Assembly (NCBI RefSeq): GCF_019134595.1
Contig: NZ_CP077771.1
Span: 806,001-870,000 of the forward strand
Source: Pseudoalteromonas shioyasakiensis
Lineage (GTDB): Bacteria > Pseudomonadota > Gammaproteobacteria > Enterobacterales > Alteromonadaceae
DNA length: 64,000 bases
Direction of reading: 5' to 3'
Below, in pieces: positions 17,181-26,213 of this stretch. Numbering within the stretch: the first letter of the stretch is position 1; each line of letters opens with the position of its first letter. Below the pieces are notes generated by a model, which saw only the letters and a program-made list of their open reading frames with translations, was not told the DNA's origin and searched no databases. The position numbers and the translations under genes are program-made.

Positions 17181-18272
17181 TTAGTGTAGTGCTGCGTTTT
17201 TGGGCTTTACGCTCAATAAACTATGTAGCGTATCAAAATCGAAGGCGTACTCAGTGCTTTTGCTGTTTTGCAGTAAGAAGGTTTCAAAAGGGATAACCGA
17301 CCAGTCTTTGATATTTCTTAGCCAGCTGTAACTTTGAATATTGTGCTTTGTGATCACCCCAAGCTGAAACTTAATCGCGTCGTGGTTTTGCCAATAAGGG
17401 TTACCATTATGATGATCGACCAAGCTTATTAATGCCCATGCTCCCATCATAAAATGCCCGCCAACACTGGCTGTGAGTTTTTGCTGTTCAATTAAGTTTA
17501 AATTATCATCAAGCCAATCAATACCACCAATGAAATAGGCACTATCTGTTTTACCTTTTACTGCTTCAAGGGCGCCTTGTGCCATTAAATCAGAAGCGCA
17601 CCAAATCACATTCGTATCTGGGTATCGTTGTAATAATCGGCTCACTTTATTCTCGGCTTCTTGCTTACTCCAATTTGCATACACAACTTGCTCAAGCTCA
17701 ACATCTTGTTTTCGTAGATAGTGCACGAGCCCATCACTACGGGTATCAGATTCAGTGCCATAATGGCCATTGATAGCGACAAAGTGAGGCGTTTGCTGGG
17801 CATTTCTTGCCTCATCAAGTAAGGCTTTGCCAAGTTGCTCACCCGCTTTAAAGTTATCGTGAAATACTTCACCTAACCAATACTTAAAGCGCTGACGGGG
17901 TTTACCGACTTCTTCACGCTCTACGCCAACAATTGTTTCTTCAAGAGTGATAAAATTCACTTTGTGTTGTTCAAGCAAGCTCATTGACTGCTCTGCACCA
18001 CCTGGGTAATTAATTAAAATGGCGTAATCAGGTTTAGGGTTATATTGCAGGTATTGTTTGAGTTCGGCTAATTGAATGTGGCGATTTCCACCGCCATAAA
18101 TTGTTGTGAGGGCAACATTATTTTGCTTGGCAGCAACCTGCATCACATTAGTCACTTTTTGCCAAAATACATCGCTTTTAACTGAGGGATTAACTAACAG
18201 CACAGAGAATTGCTCGCCAGCATAAAGTGGTGAACAGCAAAGCAATGTAAAAACCAACAAGCAAACTCGCAT
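17181..18272 (-). CDS. Periplasmic sugar-binding-like protein (Peripla_BP_4 type), orphan
   Basis: 363 aa with a signal peptide (MRVCLLVFTLLCCSPLYA) and two-lobed type I periplasmic-binding features: FSVLLVNPSVKSDVFWQKV near the mature start, NYPGGAEQSM, IWCASDLMAQGALEA, and YFIGGIDWLDDN. Such proteins bind sugars or autoinducer-like ligands. There is no ABC permease or ATPase beside it; the next genes encode a DUF418 membrane protein and an EAL-HDOD protein on the same strand. It may therefore serve a sensor as LuxP-like proteins do, but that is inference. An ATG at 18272 with GGAG upstream is preferred to a GTG at 18278. Confidence 0.82.
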   Translation of the reverse strand: MRVCLLVFTLLCCSPLYAGEQFSVLLVNPSVKSDVFWQKVTNVMQVAAKQNNVALTTIYGGGNRHIQLAELKQYLQYNPKPDYAILINYPGGAEQSMSLLEQHKVNFITLEETIVGVEREEVGKPRQRFKYWLGEVFHDNFKAGEQLGKALLDEARNAQQTPHFVAINGHYGTESDTRSDGLVHYLRKQDVELEQVVYANWSKQEAENKVSRLLQRYPDTNVIWCASDLMAQGALEAVKGKTDSAYFIGGIDWLDDNLNLIEQQKLTASVGGHFMMGAWALISLVDHHNGNPYWQNHDAIKFQLGVITKHNIQSYSWLRNIKDWSVIPFETFLLQNSKSTEYAFDFDTLHSLLSVKPKNAALH

Positions 18273-18315
18273 TACCACTCCGCTTTGTTTTTCTTTGATT
18301 GTAGTATACGAGGAA

Positions 18316-19398
18316 TTATCTAGACAATTTCCGCCAAATTAATTCACACGGACCATGTGTAAAGTACTGACTATACACTTTACAAAAAAACAATTGAAAA
18401 ACAAGCACAATAGCAATAACCAACCAATAATCTATGCGATCAAAATTAAGTGCTGCAGTTGGGTATGCGACTTTAAAAAACAGGATAAAAATCACTGTTT
18501 GCATCAGATATAGCGTCAGTGACATGCGTCCAGCTTGCTGTAGCAGCAACCAGTTTCTGGGGATATTTTTAACTATTTTCACAATAATGTGGCAATAGCA
18601 AATGGCCATAGCTAAAGCTGCAAGCCAATTAATCGGTTCAGCAATCGCGTACATAAATACACTTTGGTCAGGCTCTATCATCAACCTTAGAGCCGTTAAA
18701 CTTATCGCTGCAGTAGTAATCAACTTAAGCTGGGAATTTGTTAAACCCTGAACAAATATCCCTTGTTTATATAAATAAACACCCACCAACATTAACCCTG
18801 CAGCCATCCACATAGTGATAAGCGGCACAGCAATAAGCATTATGATAAACATCAAAAAATTACTGACAAACCCGGCGAAGTAAGAAGAATAAGCCGCGTC
18901 ATACGCCATTAAAAAACTCTCAGAGCTTCTCGTTACAGGGCTAAACTCTGGCTCTACAAAGGCAAGTAAAAATGAAATGAAGGCACCAAGAAGTAAAAAC
19001 AACATGCCCATACGTAGTATTTTTTCGTTATCTTGCTGGCTAAATTTAAGGGTTAACCAGCCTGCACAAGCATAAATAAACAAAATATCGCCAGCCCACA
19101 ATAAAAATCCATGGGCAAGGCCAATACAAGCCAAAACTTTTAGTCGCTTATGTTGCTTCTCGACGCTTTGCCAAAGCTGCCATTGAATAACTAAAGACGC
19201 ACCAAATAACAGGCAAAAAAGGCTTCTAAAACGCCCATCAATAAACACTGTATTTATGGTGTAAATGAGTGAGTCTGAAAATGGTGGCGTAGCACTTGGG
19301 GTATAGTCGTACTCGAACACGGCAAAAGTGTAGATGTTCATAAACATCAAGCCGAGTACTGCAATACCCCGTAAAACATCCATATTTATATTGCGCAT
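18316..19398 (-). CDS. DUF418 / YeiB-like multipass membrane protein
   Basis: 360 aa with about ten hydrophobic segments. The N-terminus (NMDVLRGIAVLGLMFMNI) and the motif FRSLFCLLFGASLVIQW are typical of the DUF418/YeiB acyltransferase-related family. The conserved C-terminal end has RMSLTLYLMQTVIF and GPCELIWRKL. Function is not established; a role in transferring acyl groups across the inner membrane is inferred from the distant relation to acyltransferase-3 proteins. It lies eight bases downstream of the EAL-HDOD gene and probably shares its transcript. Confidence 0.87.
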   Translation of the reverse strand: MRNINMDVLRGIAVLGLMFMNIYTFAVFEYDYTPSATPPFSDSLIYTINTVFIDGRFRSLFCLLFGASLVIQWQLWQSVEKQHKRLKVLACIGLAHGFLLWAGDILFIYACAGWLTLKFSQQDNEKILRMGMLFLLLGAFISFLLAFVEPEFSPVTRSSESFLMAYDAAYSSYFAGFVSNFLMFIIMLIAVPLITMWMAAGLMLVGVYLYKQGIFVQGLTNSQLKLITTAAISLTALRLMIEPDQSVFMYAIAEPINWLAALAMAICYCHIIVKIVKNIPRNWLLLQQAGRMSLTLYLMQTVIFILFFKVAYPTAALNFDRIDYWLVIAIVLVFQLFFCKVYSQYFTHGPCELIWRKLSR

Positions 19399-19405
19399 AA
19401 ATCCC

Positions 19406-20620
19406 TTATAGGTTCTGTCTGCAGCTATCGCTCCAATTTACTGCATTTTCGTATATCTTGGGAAGGTCAGCACTTTCAATGCTTAAATAGGCAACAGCCT
19501 GTTCAAGCGCCCACCAGCTGCCAGTTTCGTACGCTTTGACCGTTTCAAGTATGTAATAAAGAATATTTTTTTCTTGCATGAGAGCAGCATGAATTTCGTC
19601 AGGAAACGGCAATCGATCCAATAGCTTTTCCATAGGCTGATCTAATATGGCATCGAGTAACGAAAACAGTCCAGTTAAAAATGCCTCACCAGTTTGTTGC
19701 TTAGCAACACGCTGCGCTATTAATTCGCAAAAGCGCGCTCTAACAACACAAAGCCGAGTAAGCTCGGCTGGTTTTGACTGGGCACTGTGGGCAGTAATAA
19801 TTAGGCTCACAAACTTTTTCAGTCGTTCATGTCCTAAATATACAAGCGCTTGTTTTAGAGAGCCAATTTTACTTTTGATAGGAAACACGCCGCTATTAAT
19901 TAAGCGCAGCAATTTATAAGCAAGTGCGGTATCTAACGAGAACAAACCTGCAATTTCACTGATGTCAGGATCTGGGCGCATGACTTCAGCATAAATTGAT
20001 AATACCAGCGCGTAGTTGTAATCAATATCGCGATGCTGAATCATTTTGGGCTTTGCAAAGAAATAACCTTGGAAAAAATCAAAGCCCATTTTATAGGCTT
20101 TGTCGTAATCATCGGCTGTTTCCAGCTTTTCAGCCAAAAGCTTTATTTTTTTATGTTTTTTAAGCTTATTTACAACAGGGGCAATTTCTTCAAAAGGAGT
20201 TTGCTGAATATCAAATTTGATAAGGCGAATAAGTTTTAAAAAACGATCCCACTCAGGCTGGTAAACAAAATCATCCAAAGCCAACTTATAGTTGTTATGA
20301 AAAAGCTCACGACAAAATTCGTAGTTTTCGTCAGTAGGTTCCATGGTTTCGAGTAACTCAATAACCACATCATGAGTTGGCAAAAACGCGCAAAGGTCCA
20401 GCTTCAAAGACTCTGGACCTATATTAATTAATGCTTTTTTGCCCGACGTTATATGGCGGGTACCTAAATTGAGCTGGTTTTCCATAATGAGTCGAGCCGT
20501 TGCCGTACTCTCTGACACATCAGGAAAACTATTTTTTAAACTATCTCTAAATAGTAGCTCATAGGCGACAACTTGTTGACGACGATTAAAGACCGCTTGC
20601 CTAGCAACAAATACAGCCAC
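19406..20620 (-). CDS. EAL-HDOD (YuxH-type) signalling protein, degenerate EAL
   Basis: 404 aa. The N-terminal EAL-like domain (residues 1-200) reads YELLFRD where active phosphodiesterases have EAL, keeps LALDDF and IKFDIQ, and has AEKLET in place of the usual AEGVE, so c-di-GMP hydrolysis is doubtful. The C-terminal HDOD domain (about 205-390) follows, with ALAYKLLRLINS and SLKQALVYLGHERLKKF. These two-domain proteins act in regulation of motility and biofilm. The start is GTG at 20620 with an AGGT upstream; no earlier ATG fits the domain start. Confidence 0.88.
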   Translation of the reverse strand: MAVFVARQAVFNRRQQVVAYELLFRDSLKNSFPDVSESTATARLIMENQLNLGTRHITSGKKALINIGPESLKLDLCAFLPTHDVVIELLETMEPTDENYEFCRELFHNNYKLALDDFVYQPEWDRFLKLIRLIKFDIQQTPFEEIAPVVNKLKKHKKIKLLAEKLETADDYDKAYKMGFDFFQGYFFAKPKMIQHRDIDYNYALVLSIYAEVMRPDPDISEIAGLFSLDTALAYKLLRLINSGVFPIKSKIGSLKQALVYLGHERLKKFVSLIITAHSAQSKPAELTRLCVVRARFCELIAQRVAKQQTGEAFLTGLFSLLDAILDQPMEKLLDRLPFPDEIHAALMQEKNILYYILETVKAYETGSWWALEQAVAYLSIESADLPKIYENAVNWSDSCRQNL

Positions 20621-20711
20621 TTTACCTACTTTTTACATTTTATCTCACACTAAGTAATTAATAGCTGAAATTGACAAAAAAGTCACTTAATTACCATGAA
20701 TCACGCATTTT

Positions 20712-22250
20712 TTATTGATATAAGCCAGATAAATAGCCTTCTGCAACGGATTGCCACGTAAAACGGGCATTTTCAGCCTGTTCACATATTGCACACCATT
20801 GTTTTGGTTGTGATTTCTTAAGCTCAAGCGCATCGCTAAAACTAGTAACAAGTTCGTAGCTTTGTGATACTAAACTCTCACCATGGAAACTAAAACCACT
20901 CACATTATGCTCAACTGTATCGCGCAAACCACCTACACCATGAACTAAGCACGGCTGTCCTGCGCGCATGGCTAACATTTGACTGATACCACATGGCTCA
21001 AACGAACTTGGCATTAAAAATAAATCGCCTAAGTGATACATGTATTCGCCAACAAAATGCGCGTACCCTTTTAAAAATAGCAGGTTTTCTTGGCGAGCCA
21101 TAACTGATGTCATAATTTGCTCAAGTTCAGCATCACCTGAGCCTAAAATAATCATATAGCCGTTATGTTGTTTTAAGCGCTGACATAACTCATCTAAAAC
21201 AAGTCCTTTATCATAAGGCTGGCGAAGTAACAGTGCTTTTTGGTCCGTTAAACGACCCACACTGGTTACTAATGGCCCTGAAAACGGCTGAGTTTTAAAT
21301 TTAAGTAAGCGTTGATGCGCTATGTAATAGCTTGGATCTAATACCGGGCTTTTTGCCATCCATTGAAATAACGCATTTTCGGCATGTTGATAAAGACTTG
21401 CTAAGCTAATGTCGTCAAGCTTCATTCCAGGATATTCACAACCATTAAGAATGCCCACTACACGGCCTTGTTCATAGGCAGCTTGTAGGTCAGCTTCGAG
21501 CCCCTCACCACCAAAGAAGCCTTTTTCTGCATCACTTGGGCGCAGTACTTCTTGGCAATAAGTTGGCGATACTAGATGTACTTTATCAACCAGATTAATT
21601 GCGCTGCGCATTGGGTTAAAACAATCAAAATAACGCGGATCACATAACCGTTCGCCGTTATAACCTAAACCAGGGAACCACGCTTCAAGGCTTGAGCTGT
21701 CGCCTTTAAAAGGACGTATCCCTTGCAATGCAAGGTTATGGACTGTGTAGGCTAAGAATAAATGCGCTAGTTTTTTATAGCGGCTATCTGTTTTAAGTAA
21801 TAGAGCAACACAGGCACTGTGCCAGTCATGTAAGTGCACAACATCCGGCGTGCGGATAAGCCCTTGTAATAAGGCCTCACATACAGCAGCGTTAAAAAGA
21901 GCAAACTTACTTGCATCGGTTGCAAAGGGGCGGCCTGGTTCATCGTTACAATAAACAGCACCATTATGGCGACTAAACTCCCAATGAGATATAAGTAGTT
22001 GCGTTACACCTTCATCACTTTGAGCGAGCTTCCACACATCCAGTTTTTGCATATGACCTGCAAATGGTACATGCACAACACCTATGTGATGACGCTCCAA
22101 ATAATCAAAGCCATAATCAGGGATCACCACATCAACACTAAGGCCTTTTTCAACTAACGCTTTAGGACAATCTCTAACAACATCCGCTACACCACCGACT
22201 TTTGCATTCGGTAATGCATCATTCTCTGCAGCTACCATCAACACATGCAT
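20712..22250 (-). CDS. glgA: Glycogen (starch) synthase, ADP-glucose type
   Basis: 512-aa GT5 glucosyltransferase extending alpha-1,4-glucan chains from ADP-glucose. The N-terminus has AENDALPNAKVGGVADVV with the KxGG nucleotide-binding motif. HLHDWHSACVALL is the acceptor-side motif, TSVGRLTDQKA opens the C-terminal domain, and FEPCGISQMLAMRAGQPCLV contains the catalytic Glu region. Length is normal. It is the last gene of the glycogen operon but is separated from glgC by 123 bases that hold a hairpin and a repeat, unlike all the other junctions. Confidence 0.95.
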   Translation of the reverse strand: MHVLMVAAENDALPNAKVGGVADVVRDCPKALVEKGLSVDVVIPDYGFDYLERHHIGVVHVPFAGHMQKLDVWKLAQSDEGVTQLLISHWEFSRHNGAVYCNDEPGRPFATDASKFALFNAAVCEALLQGLIRTPDVVHLHDWHSACVALLLKTDSRYKKLAHLFLAYTVHNLALQGIRPFKGDSSSLEAWFPGLGYNGERLCDPRYFDCFNPMRSAINLVDKVHLVSPTYCQEVLRPSDAEKGFFGGEGLEADLQAAYEQGRVVGILNGCEYPGMKLDDISLASLYQHAENALFQWMAKSPVLDPSYYIAHQRLLKFKTQPFSGPLVTSVGRLTDQKALLLRQPYDKGLVLDELCQRLKQHNGYMIILGSGDAELEQIMTSVMARQENLLFLKGYAHFVGEYMYHLGDLFLMPSSFEPCGISQMLAMRAGQPCLVHGVGGLRDTVEHNVSGFSFHGESLVSQSYELVTSFSDALELKKSQPKQWCAICEQAENARFTWQSVAEGYLSGLYQ

Positions 22251-22275
22251 GCTTTGCAGTACTCCATAAAACTTT

Positions 22276-22318
22276 TATACCAATCCTCAATAATACTTAA
22301 TTAAACGAATTGGTATTA
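22276..22318. repeat. Minimal (internally deleted) copy of the ATACCAAT repeat element
   Basis: 43 bases with terminal inverted repeats ATACCAAT (22277-22284) and ATTGGTAT (22309-22316). Its left half matches one end of the full element at 50432-50594 (reverse strand) with a single change (CCTC for CCGC), and its right half matches the other end (TTAATTAA-CGAATTGGTAT). It is therefore what remains after loss of the element's centre. It lies in the glgC-glgA gap. Confidence 0.75.
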
Positions 22319-22331
22319 ATCAAATATAAAT

Positions 22332-22357
22332 AAGGGAGGGACATGCCCTCCCTTTTT
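22332..22357. terminator. Strong hairpin between glgC and glgA, terminator-like
   Basis: AAGGGAGGG and CCCTCCCTT form a perfect nine-base stem with loop ACATG. On the plus side it is followed by a run of T. On the minus strand, the direction of glgC to glgA, it is followed by a T-rich but imperfect stretch. It starts 17 bases after the glgC stop and may terminate or reduce read-through into glgA. Confidence 0.65.
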
Positions 22358-22373
22358 GTTTTAGCGCGATTGC

Positions 22374-23672
22374 TTAAGCAAGTCGTTTATTACCTTGCTC
22401 TTGTTGATCTAACTTCTTTGCAAGTTCATTCAACATATCACGAGTTACCAGCACAATCCCTTTTTTCGAGACTCTAAAGCCATTTTCTTTGTCAGCTTTG
22501 TGATCGTAACCAATTTCCAGACCCTCAGGGATCTCACAATTACGGTCAATAATAGCACGCCTAATTCGGCAGTTTCGCTGAATTTTTACCCCTGGTAAAA
22601 TCACTGACTCTTCGATTTCGCAGAATGAGTGTACATATACATTCGAGAACAGCAGTGACTTTTTAACTTTAGAACCAGAGATAATACAGCCACCCGATAC
22701 TGTTGAATCAACAGCCATACCACGTCTGTCATCATCGTCAAAAATGAATTTAGCAGGTGGTAATTGCTCTTGATATGTCCAAATTGGCCATTGCGGATCA
22801 TAAAGGTCAAGCTGAGGCTGCGGCATTACCAGTTCCATATTGGCTTCCCAGAACGAATCCAGGGTACCTACATCGCGCCAGTATGGTTGACCATCATGTA
22901 CATCTCTAAACGGATATGCAAATACGTTATGCTCTTCAATAATAGCTGGGATGATATCGTGACCGAAATCACGGCCAGAGCCCTCAGTTTCTGCGTCTTT
23001 TTTCAATTGTTCAAATAAGAACTCAGTATTGAAAATATAGTTACCCATTGATGCTAAGCAGGTGCCTGGCTTACCCGGCACAGACGTTGGTTCAGCAGGT
23101 TTTTCATCAAAACGACGAACACGATTGCTTTCGTCAACTGTCATTACACCAAATGTATCTGCAGCTTCTTCGCATGGTACTTCAATACAACAAACCGTCA
23201 TATCAGCACCTGTTTCAACGTGTTTTGCCAACAAACCACCGTAGTCCATACAATATACGTGGTCACCAGAGAGGATCATCACATACTTAGGTAACTCATG
23301 ACGAATGATATCCATATTTTGGAATACCGCATCTGCTGTACCACAATACCAATCATCTCCCTTTCGCTGAGATGCAGGAAGTATCTCGACTGATTCTCCG
23401 AGTTCTTTTTTGAAGTGACCCCATGCACGGTTTACGTGACGAATTAATGAGTGCGACTTATATTGAGTAGCAATACCAACTCGACGAATACCTGAATTAA
23501 TACAGTTCGACAATGGAAAGTCGATTATTCGGTGTTTACCACCAAAATAGACTGCTGGTTTAGCACGCCAATCTGTTAATTCATGTAAGCGTGAGCCTCG
23601 CCCACCGGCAAGAATTAGGGCATACGTTTCTCTGGTTAAACTACTTATGTATCGGTTTGCATAACTTGGCAT
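22374..23672 (-). CDS. glgC: Glucose-1-phosphate adenylyltransferase (ADP-glucose pyrophosphorylase)
   Basis: 432 aa. It makes ADP-glucose from ATP and glucose 1-phosphate, the committed step of glycogen synthesis. The nucleotidyltransferase signature [15 protein letters not shown] is near residue 19, followed by [30 protein letters not shown] and [11 protein letters not shown] are catalytic-domain motifs, and a left-handed beta-helix C-terminus carries the allosteric site. It is 18 bases downstream of glgP. Confidence 0.96.
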   Translation of the reverse strand: MPSYANRYISSLTRETYALILAGGRGSRLHELTDWRAKPAVYFGGKHRIIDFPLSNCINSGIRRVGIATQYKSHSLIRHVNRAWGHFKKELGESVEILPASQRKGDDWYCGTADAVFQNMDIIRHELPKYVMILSGDHVYCMDYGGLLAKHVETGADMTVCCIEVPCEEAADTFGVMTVDESNRVRRFDEKPAEPTSVPGKPGTCLASMGNYIFNTEFLFEQLKKDAETEGSGRDFGHDIIPAIIEEHNVFAYPFRDVHDGQPYWRDVGTLDSFWEANMELVMPQPQLDLYDPQWPIWTYQEQLPPAKFIFDDDDRRGMAVDSTVSGGCIISGSKVKKSLLFSNVYVHSFCEIEESVILPGVKIQRNCRIRRAIIDRNCEIPEGLEIGYDHKADKENGFRVSKKGIVLVTRDMLNELAKKLDQQEQGNKRLA

Positions 23673-23690
23673 AACTCTCTCCGTCTTAAG

Positions 23691-26213
23691 CTAGCTGCTT
23701 TTCTTCTGTGTGTTTTGCTGTGCACTAGTATCCAGTAATGGCTCCAAATGCCAGATGTCGTCACTGTATTGACTAATGGTTCTATCGCTCGAAAACATGC
23801 CACTGGCTGCAGTATTCAAAATACTCATTTTGGTCCAGTGAGCAGTGTCTAAGTAGGCTTGTTCAACTTGCTCTTGCGCTTCGACAAAGCTGGCAAAGTC
23901 ATGAGCGACTAACCATGGATCGTGCGGGCTCTTAATCGCCGCGATAATGTCGTCAAATAAATTAGGCTCAAACAAGTTGAAGTGACCGCTCTCAAGTAAT
24001 TGCATTACTTTATAGAGGCTGTCAGTTTGGTGAATAATCTGCTCAGGATTATAGTGCGCTTTGATATCATCAATTTGCTCTGCACGTGCACCAAATAAGA
24101 AGAAGTTGTCAGCACCTACAGCATCACGAATTTCGATGTTAGCGCCATCTAATGTACCTATAGTCAATGCGCCGTTCATCATGAACTTCATGTTACCTGT
24201 GCCAGATGCCTCTTTTCCTGCCGTAGAAATTTGCTCAGATAAATCCGTCGCTGGGCAAATGGTTTCCATTGCTGTTACGTTGTAATTAGGTAAAAAAGCA
24301 ACTCTTAAATACGGTTTAGCAAGCGGATCTTTGTTGATCACTTCTGCTACATTATTAATTAATTTAATAATTTTCTTCGCCATGTAGTAACCTGGCGCAG
24401 CTTTACCGCCCAATAGCACACAACGAGGAACAATGTTTGCTGTATCACCTTGGCGAATTCGGTCGTAAAGGTGAATAACGTGCAGTACGTTTAATAGCTG
24501 ACGCTTATATTCGTGAATACGTTTAACTTGCACGTCAAACATCATTTCGGCATCAAACTCTACGCCACAGCGGCTTTTCACTAACTCAACAAGGCGTTGC
24601 TTATTGCTGTGTTTTACAGCTTGCCATTGTTTATGAAACTTAGTGTCATCATATAAACGGCGTAACTGGCTAATTTTGCTAAAGTCAGCAACCCATTCAT
24701 CACCAATGTGTTGATTAAGCAGTTTAGCCAACTCAGGGTTACAATGTGCTAACCAGCGACGTGGTGTTACACCATTAGTTTTGTTGTTGAATTTTTCTGG
24801 CCATAGCTGATAAAACTCATTGAATAAGCCAGCTTTAAGTAGCTCAGTGTGAAGCGCAGCCACACCATTAACCGAATAGCTACCAACAATCGCTAAATAT
24901 GCCATGCGAATTTGTGGCTCAGGGCCTTCTTCGATAAGTGATAATGCACGTTGTTTCTCAACATCACCTGGCCACGCTAACGCAACTTCAGCGAGGAAAC
25001 GCGCATTGATTTCGTAGATAATTTCTAAAATACGCGGTAATAATCGGGCAAATAAAGATACTGACCACTTCTCTAATGCTTCAGGAAGTAAAGTGTGGTT
25101 TGTATAAGCCATAGTCTTAGTCGTGATAGACCACGCTTCTTGCCAATCTAGCTCATACTCATCAACCAAAATACGCATAAGCTCAGCGACAGCAATACTT
25201 GGGTGCGTATCGTTTAATTGGAAAACATGGTAATCAGCAAAATCAGAGAAGTCTTCGCCATGTTTGCTAACCCAAGTGTCGATGATGTCTTGTAAGCTCG
25301 CTGATGATAAGAAGTATTGCTGACGTAAGCGTAGCTCTTTGCCGTTTTCACTGCTGTCATTCGGATAAAGAACCATGGTGATTTGTTCAGCTAAGTTTTT
25401 ACGCGCTACAGCTTCTGAGTAACTACCCGCATTAAACTCACTCAAATCAAATTCGTCTGTGGCTTCTGACTTCCATAACCGTAGGGTATTTACAATATCG
25501 TTTTTGTAACCCGGAATTGGCACATCATAAGGCACAGCTAAGACATCGTGAGAATCTAGCCATTGACGGTGCTCACGACCAAATTTATCAGTATAACTTT
25601 CAACATGACCAAAGAACTTTACACGCTTTGATTGCTCAGGTGCACTCAGCTCCCACGGGTGCCCTTCACGTAACCAGTTATCTGGTTGTTCAATCTGATT
25701 ACCATTTTCAATAGCTTGATTAAACATGCCGTACTCATAACGAATACCATAGCCTACCACTGGCAATGCAAGGCTTGCACAGCTATCTAAGAAACAAGCT
25801 GCTAAGCGTCCTAAGCCACCATTACCAAGGCCTGCATCATGTTCAGCCTCAGCAACCTGCTCAAGCTCTGTGCAATATTCTTGTAACGCCTTAGCGACTT
25901 GCTCATCTAAGTCTAAGTTTAAAATCGCATTACCAAGGGCACGCCCCATTAAAAACTCAAGTGATAAGTAAGCTGTTTTACGGCGTTTTTGTTCATGAAT
26001 TTGCTGATTTGTTACACGGCAACGTGCGACTAGTCGGTCACGAATAGTTAATGCTAATGCATGGTATAAATACAGTTGTGATTTACCTACTTTGTCACGC
26101 CCAAGGGTGTAATAAAAATGGCGTGATAAATCATCGTCTAAGGTACTTTCATCAACTGTAGGCGCATCCTGCCAGCCCTTTACAATACATACTTGATCGG
26201 CATTTTTAGCCAT
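23691..26213 (-). CDS. glgP: Glycogen/starch phosphorylase
   Basis: 840-aa GT35 enzyme releasing glucose 1-phosphate from glycogen with inorganic phosphate. The N-terminal half has YLSLEFLMGRALGNA and AEHDAGLGNGGLGRLAACF. The PLP lysine sits in EASGTGNMKFMMNGALTIG near residue 665, followed by TLDGANIEI. Full length. It overlaps the end of glgX by eight bases. Its presence beside the synthesis genes gives the operon both synthesis and breakdown functions. Confidence 0.96.
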   Translation of the reverse strand: MAKNADQVCIVKGWQDAPTVDESTLDDDLSRHFYYTLGRDKVGKSQLYLYHALALTIRDRLVARCRVTNQQIHEQKRRKTAYLSLEFLMGRALGNAILNLDLDEQVAKALQEYCTELEQVAEAEHDAGLGNGGLGRLAACFLDSCASLALPVVGYGIRYEYGMFNQAIENGNQIEQPDNWLREGHPWELSAPEQSKRVKFFGHVESYTDKFGREHRQWLDSHDVLAVPYDVPIPGYKNDIVNTLRLWKSEATDEFDLSEFNAGSYSEAVARKNLAEQITMVLYPNDSSENGKELRLRQQYFLSSASLQDIIDTWVSKHGEDFSDFADYHVFQLNDTHPSIAVAELMRILVDEYELDWQEAWSITTKTMAYTNHTLLPEALEKWSVSLFARLLPRILEIIYEINARFLAEVALAWPGDVEKQRALSLIEEGPEPQIRMAYLAIVGSYSVNGVAALHTELLKAGLFNEFYQLWPEKFNNKTNGVTPRRWLAHCNPELAKLLNQHIGDEWVADFSKISQLRRLYDDTKFHKQWQAVKHSNKQRLVELVKSRCGVEFDAEMMFDVQVKRIHEYKRQLLNVLHVIHLYDRIRQGDTANIVPRCVLLGGKAAPGYYMAKKIIKLINNVAEVINKDPLAKPYLRVAFLPNYNVTAMETICPATDLSEQISTAGKEASGTGNMKFMMNGALTIGTLDGANIEIRDAVGADNFFLFGARAEQIDDIKAHYNPEQIIHQTDSLYKVMQLLESGHFNLFEPNLFDDIIAAIKSPHDPWLVAHDFASFVEAQEQVEQAYLDTAHWTKMSILNTAASGMFSSDRTISQYSDDIWHLEPLLDTSAQQNTQKKSS

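Noticed and set aside
17172..17190. ACTACACT-TTT-AGTGTAGT hairpin at the end of the periplasmic binding protein gene as a terminator
   Set aside because: No T-run follows on the minus strand; noted only as a small palindrome at the stop codon.
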